From positions 2,153,501 through 2,217,500 of the forward strand of contig JACJXW010000004.1 in the NCBI GenBank assembly GCA_020636405.1: a stretch of DNA of 64,000 nucleotides, written 5' to 3'. The translations under genes were made by a program, and so were the position numbers. The first letter of the stretch is position 1; each line of letters begins with the position of its first letter. The notes beneath the pieces are model-generated. The model was not told where the DNA came from. It did no database searches and saw nothing but the letters and a program-made list of their open reading frames with translations. Source of the DNA: Lewinellaceae bacterium (lineage in GTDB: Bacteria; Bacteroidota; Bacteroidia; Chitinophagales; Saprospiraceae). Shown one piece after another: positions 61,439 to 64,000 of this stretch.

Positions 61439-62350
61439 CTAAAAATGCACCAATTTGATGTTATCCAGCCAAATGTCGGCTGATTCCAGAGACAATTGCC
61501 CGTTTTCGGCAGGTATAAAAGCCTGCAGGACGATCTGGAATTCTTCCCGGTTGACGTCGATGATCAGGCGGGAGAGGTTAAAGTAGATCTTGTTCCACTC
61601 CTCGCTGGGCGTGAAGCCCGGGTTCAACGCCAACACTCCCTGGGAGGGCAGGCCGTTGGTCTCATGGCCGATAACCCCGAATATCACGGGAACATCGGAT
61701 CGGTAATTGACTTCCAGGTAGACCAGCGGGCTTTGCTTGGTGAGTTCTGCGAAGCGGTCATTGGTCGCTAATTCAATGACGGAGCTGGCCGTGTCCAGGC
61801 GTATCCTCAGGGACTGGCTGCCCTCGAAGGCCCCATTGGACACCAGCTGGACCTGGCTGGAATTGCCGCGGCGTACCTCCTGGAACAGGTGGCTGCTGCG
61901 TTCGAAATTTTCTGTGAAAGCAAACTTCGCTCCTTCCTGATAGCGAATAACCGGCCTTATGGTATCCACCTGCTCGGAAATCAGCGTCGGCATGTAGGTA
62001 AAGGATTGATAAAACGGATAAATCTCCGGTGTGGAGTTGATGCCGTTGTCTTTGATTCCGGCCTGGAGGGTGATTTCCCGGCTGCCGGCCTCGAGGATGG
62101 GGATCAATGCCGGCAAGGTATAGGCACCAAGGAACCCCCCATCCAGGCTGAGCCACACATCCGTGATCTTTTCCGAGTTGCTGCCCTGGGTTGAAGCATT
62201 GGTTTGCAGTTCGATATCCGGCACATAGATATAAGCCGGAATGCCTTCCGCCGGGTTGATCGTGTCGCAGGAAGCCACGAGGCACAGCAACAATAGTCCT
62301 GTTCCGATAGCCGTCCATTTTCTCATAGGCCTGGTTATTTTGATTTTCAT
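61439..62350 (-). CDS. Lipoprotein of unknown function
   Basis: 303 residues. The lipoprotein signal ends CLVASC (Cys at about residue 28). Two beta-rich halves follow: an Ig-like first half (YVPDIELQTNASTQG …) and a jelly-roll-like second half (LVSNGAFEGSQSLRIRLDT …, ending SADIWLDNIKLVHF) of the carbohydrate-binding type. The context of a sugar transferase and an oxidoreductase suggests a cell-surface or polysaccharide role. A Met at residue 9 is an alternative start. Confidence 0.7.
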   Translation of the reverse strand: MKIKITRPMRKWTAIGTGLLLLCLVASCDTINPAEGIPAYIYVPDIELQTNASTQGSNSEKITDVWLSLDGGFLGAYTLPALIPILEAGSREITLQAGIKDNGINSTPEIYPFYQSFTYMPTLISEQVDTIRPVIRYQEGAKFAFTENFERSSHLFQEVRRGNSSQVQLVSNGAFEGSQSLRIRLDTASSVIELATNDRFAELTKQSPLVYLEVNYRSDVPVIFGVIGHETNGLPSQGVLALNPGFTPSEEWNKIYFNLSRLIIDVNREEFQIVLQAFIPAENGQLSLESADIWLDNIKLVHF

Positions 62351-62391
62351 AGCTTTAACATTTCAATCTACAGAACGAGCAGCGAAGCCGG

Positions 62392-63411
62392 CTATTGTGG
62401 CCGCAGGCCCATATCCGGGGAGCGGGGCAGCGCCTGCTTTCTCCGCTCCATATCGTCAATGATCTGATGGGCCAGCTTCAGGGCATCATAGCCATCTTCA
62501 ATGCTCACCACCGGGCGTTTATTATTTCTGATGCTGTCGGCAAAAGCCTCCAGTTCCATTTTAATAGCATTAATAGGCTCGATCTGGGGCATGGAGAGGT
62601 GGATGAACTTTTTACCGCGTGGCGTTTCGAGTTCCAGCAGGTTATCGGTCGAGGGGCTGTCGCTTTCGTTGTCGAAGAGACGGACCACCTGGGCCTCCTT
62701 TTCCAGGAAATCGAGGCTGATGTAGGCATCTTGCTGAAAGAGGCGCAGCTTACGCATCTGTTTCAGGGAGATACGGCTGGCGGTGAGGTTGGCCACACAG
62801 CCGTTCTCGAATTCGATGTGGGCGTTGCAGATATCGGCCGTGTCACTGACCACCGGCACTCCGCTGGCGCTGACGAAGGCCACTTTCGACCGCACGAGGC
62901 TGAGAACAATGTCGAGGTCGTGGATCATCAGGTCGAGGATGACGGATACGTCGGTGCCCCTCGGATTGAAGACGGCCAGCCGGTGGGCTTCGATGAACAT
63001 GGGCGCCAGGGGCATCTTTCCGAGGGCCAGCAGGGCAGGGTTGAACCGTTCCACGTGCCCGACCTGGGCTTTGACCCCGTACTCCCGGCACAGCTGAAGC
63101 AAGCTCTCGGCTTCCTTGAGGGTATGGGCCAGAGGTTTCTCTATAAATATATGTTTGCCTTTGCGGATGGCCCGGGTCGCTACTTCAAAGTGAGTAGTGG
63201 TGGGCGTGACGATATCCACAACGTCTACCGCATCCAGCAGGGCATCGAGCGATTCCCACCGGCGGGCGCCGTGCTGTTCTTCCGCCAGCCGGGCTGCTGC
63301 CTCATCGGGGTCGTAAAAGCCGACGAGTTCATAATCCTCTGCGGCGAGTTGTATACATTTAAGGTGGATCTTTCCCAAGTGCCCTGCACCCAGAAGCCCT
63401 ATCTTGAGCAT
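62392..63411 (-). CDS. Gfo/Idh/MocA-family NAD(P)-dependent oxidoreductase
   Basis: 339 residues from the ATG at 63411. The Rossmann loop GLLGAGHLGKIHLK, the EKPLAHTLKEAESLL motif (catalytic Lys in EKP) and VGHVERFNPALLAL are typical. These enzymes oxidise or reduce sugars and related alcohols, often for nucleotide-sugar or exopolysaccharide synthesis, which fits the neighbouring sugar transferase. An in-frame start 42 bp upstream is rejected, as the family starts with the Rossmann strand. Confidence 0.93.
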   Translation of the reverse strand: MLKIGLLGAGHLGKIHLKCIQLAAEDYELVGFYDPDEAAARLAEEQHGARRWESLDALLDAVDVVDIVTPTTTHFEVATRAIRKGKHIFIEKPLAHTLKEAESLLQLCREYGVKAQVGHVERFNPALLALGKMPLAPMFIEAHRLAVFNPRGTDVSVILDLMIHDLDIVLSLVRSKVAFVSASGVPVVSDTADICNAHIEFENGCVANLTASRISLKQMRKLRLFQQDAYISLDFLEKEAQVVRLFDNESDSPSTDNLLELETPRGKKFIHLSMPQIEPINAIKMELEAFADSIRNNKRPVVSIEDGYDALKLAHQIIDDMERRKQALPRSPDMGLRPQ

Positions 63412-63483
63412 AAGCCGTCCGGTTTTGATTTCTGGCCTTTTGGCCGGGGGCAAAAGTAAAAGTTTTTCCCCAACTGCGGGGCG

Positions 63484-63786
63484 CTATTCCCGGAAATACA
63501 TCAAAATGGCCCCGAACAGGGTGATAAGGGCAATGAGTACCGTCGCCATGCGGATGGAATACCGCATGTGGTTGACAAAAGTCTCGATCTCTTCCCGCAT
63601 GTGTGGGTACCGCGGCAGGATCTCGGATTCCATCTTCTCGCGGTTGAACAGATGCGCTGCTCCGAACTCGACCCGGTTCTGTACGAGCTTCCGGTAGGTG
63701 CGCAGTACCTTCATCCGAAAATACAGATTCAGGAACAACATAGCCACAAACAGGCCTATCACTATAGATATAAGGAGTATAAACAT
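63484..63786 (-). CDS. Small membrane protein of unknown function
   Basis: 100 residues with a hydrophobic helix at each end (about 3-22 and 80-97) and a charged helical region between (REKMESEILPRYPHMREEIE). No family recognised. It lies 72 bp upstream of the oxidoreductase gene on the same strand, so co-transcription is possible. Confidence 0.55.
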   Translation of the reverse strand: MFILLISIVIGLFVAMLFLNLYFRMKVLRTYRKLVQNRVEFGAAHLFNREKMESEILPRYPHMREEIETFVNHMRYSIRMATVLIALITLFGAILMYFRE

Positions 63787-63960
63787 AATCAGAATGCCGG
63801 TTGATGCTGCTTTTGAAATTCGCGTTGCGAAATTGCGGAAAATATTTCAAAGTTTTTTTTCAAAAAGGTTGCACAGTTGTTTTTACCCGCTTACATTTGC
63901 AGCCGCTTCAGGAAAAAAGCTACAGCCGGAAACGTTCGGCGAAAAAAAATCCTGATAAAG

Positions 63961-63992
63961 TTTGCAGAGACTGGAAAGTTTTTCTACCTTTG
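63961..63992 (+). promoter_or_regulatory. Promoter directed out of the window
   Basis: TTTG (63961-63964), 20-bp spacer, TACCTTTG (63985-63992): a perfect Bacteroidota -33/-7 pair. The transcript would start near the window's right edge; nature of the gene is not visible. Confidence 0.8.
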
Positions 63993-64000
63993 CATCCGCT

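Overview
The window looks like a piece of a Bacteroidota chromosome, most likely from the Saprospiria (Lewinella/Phaeodactylibacter-like). The evidence is C-terminal type IX secretion (T9SS) sorting domains, promoters with the Bacteroidota -7 box TAnnTTTG, and families largely confined to this phylum (BatE-like TPR protein, DUF4293, DUF6175, the Por/T9SS operon style, an L27 with a helix-hairpin-helix tail). Assignment below phylum level is inference. No transposase, integrase, phage gene, CRISPR array or rRNA was found; one tRNA is present.

Layout. 0-9.6 kb: a run in which five genes are interrupted by frameshifts, in-frame stops or internal deletions (a DASS/SLC13 transporter, a T9SS-targeted subtilase, an exported protein, a membrane glycosyltransferase and a MACPF lipoprotein), interspersed with intact small genes (2TM protein, GNAT, lipoprotein, FkbM methyltransferase). 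Some indels compensate each other within 25-45 bp, which suggests sequence error at a contig end, although the transporter has also lost large internal blocks. 9.7-13.0 kb: an intact tricorn-type S41 protease with its own promoter.

13.4-26.5 kb is an accessory, conflict-type island. It contains an operon for a T9SS-sorted protein, a diversity-generating-retroelement (DGR) variable protein and an Avd-like four-helix protein, with no reverse transcriptase or template repeat in the window. It also holds two toxin-antitoxin pairs (DUF433/DUF5615 and UPF0175/DUF3368), a 1613-residue caspase-nSTAND-WD40 protein, a decayed CHAT-like gene fragment, and an AT-rich gene for a PLAT-aerolysin-like-beta-trefoil protein with three near-identical 138-bp repeats. 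Three families of short diverged dispersed repeats lie between these modules.

26.5-48.3 kb is mostly housekeeping: rplU-rpmA, a BatE-like protein, an OstA/LptA-like protein, a FAD oxidoreductase, an SGNH hydrolase, DUF4293, an ExbB/ExbD operon, tRNA-Ser(GGA), tatD, RNase H, a second caspase protein (WD40-caspase), def, ruvX, an ABC exporter, an SF1 helicase, and rpsF-rpsR-rplI.

48.4-56.3 kb is a second unusual locus. An EAD11-like/transmembrane protein and an exported protein are divergent from a caspase-FGE-sulfatase fusion, which converges on a four-gene envelope operon (two exported proteins, a lipoprotein, DUF6175). 56.8-64 kb carries an M16 peptidase, a polyprenyl-phosphate sugar transferase, a lipoprotein, a Gfo/Idh/MocA oxidoreductase, a small membrane protein, and finally a strong promoter firing out of the window.

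The most interesting points are the orphan DGR cassette, three differently built caspase-like proteins in one 35-kb stretch, the pore-forming-toxin-like PLAT-aerolysin-trefoil protein, and the EAD11/caspase-FGE/DUF6175 neighbourhood.
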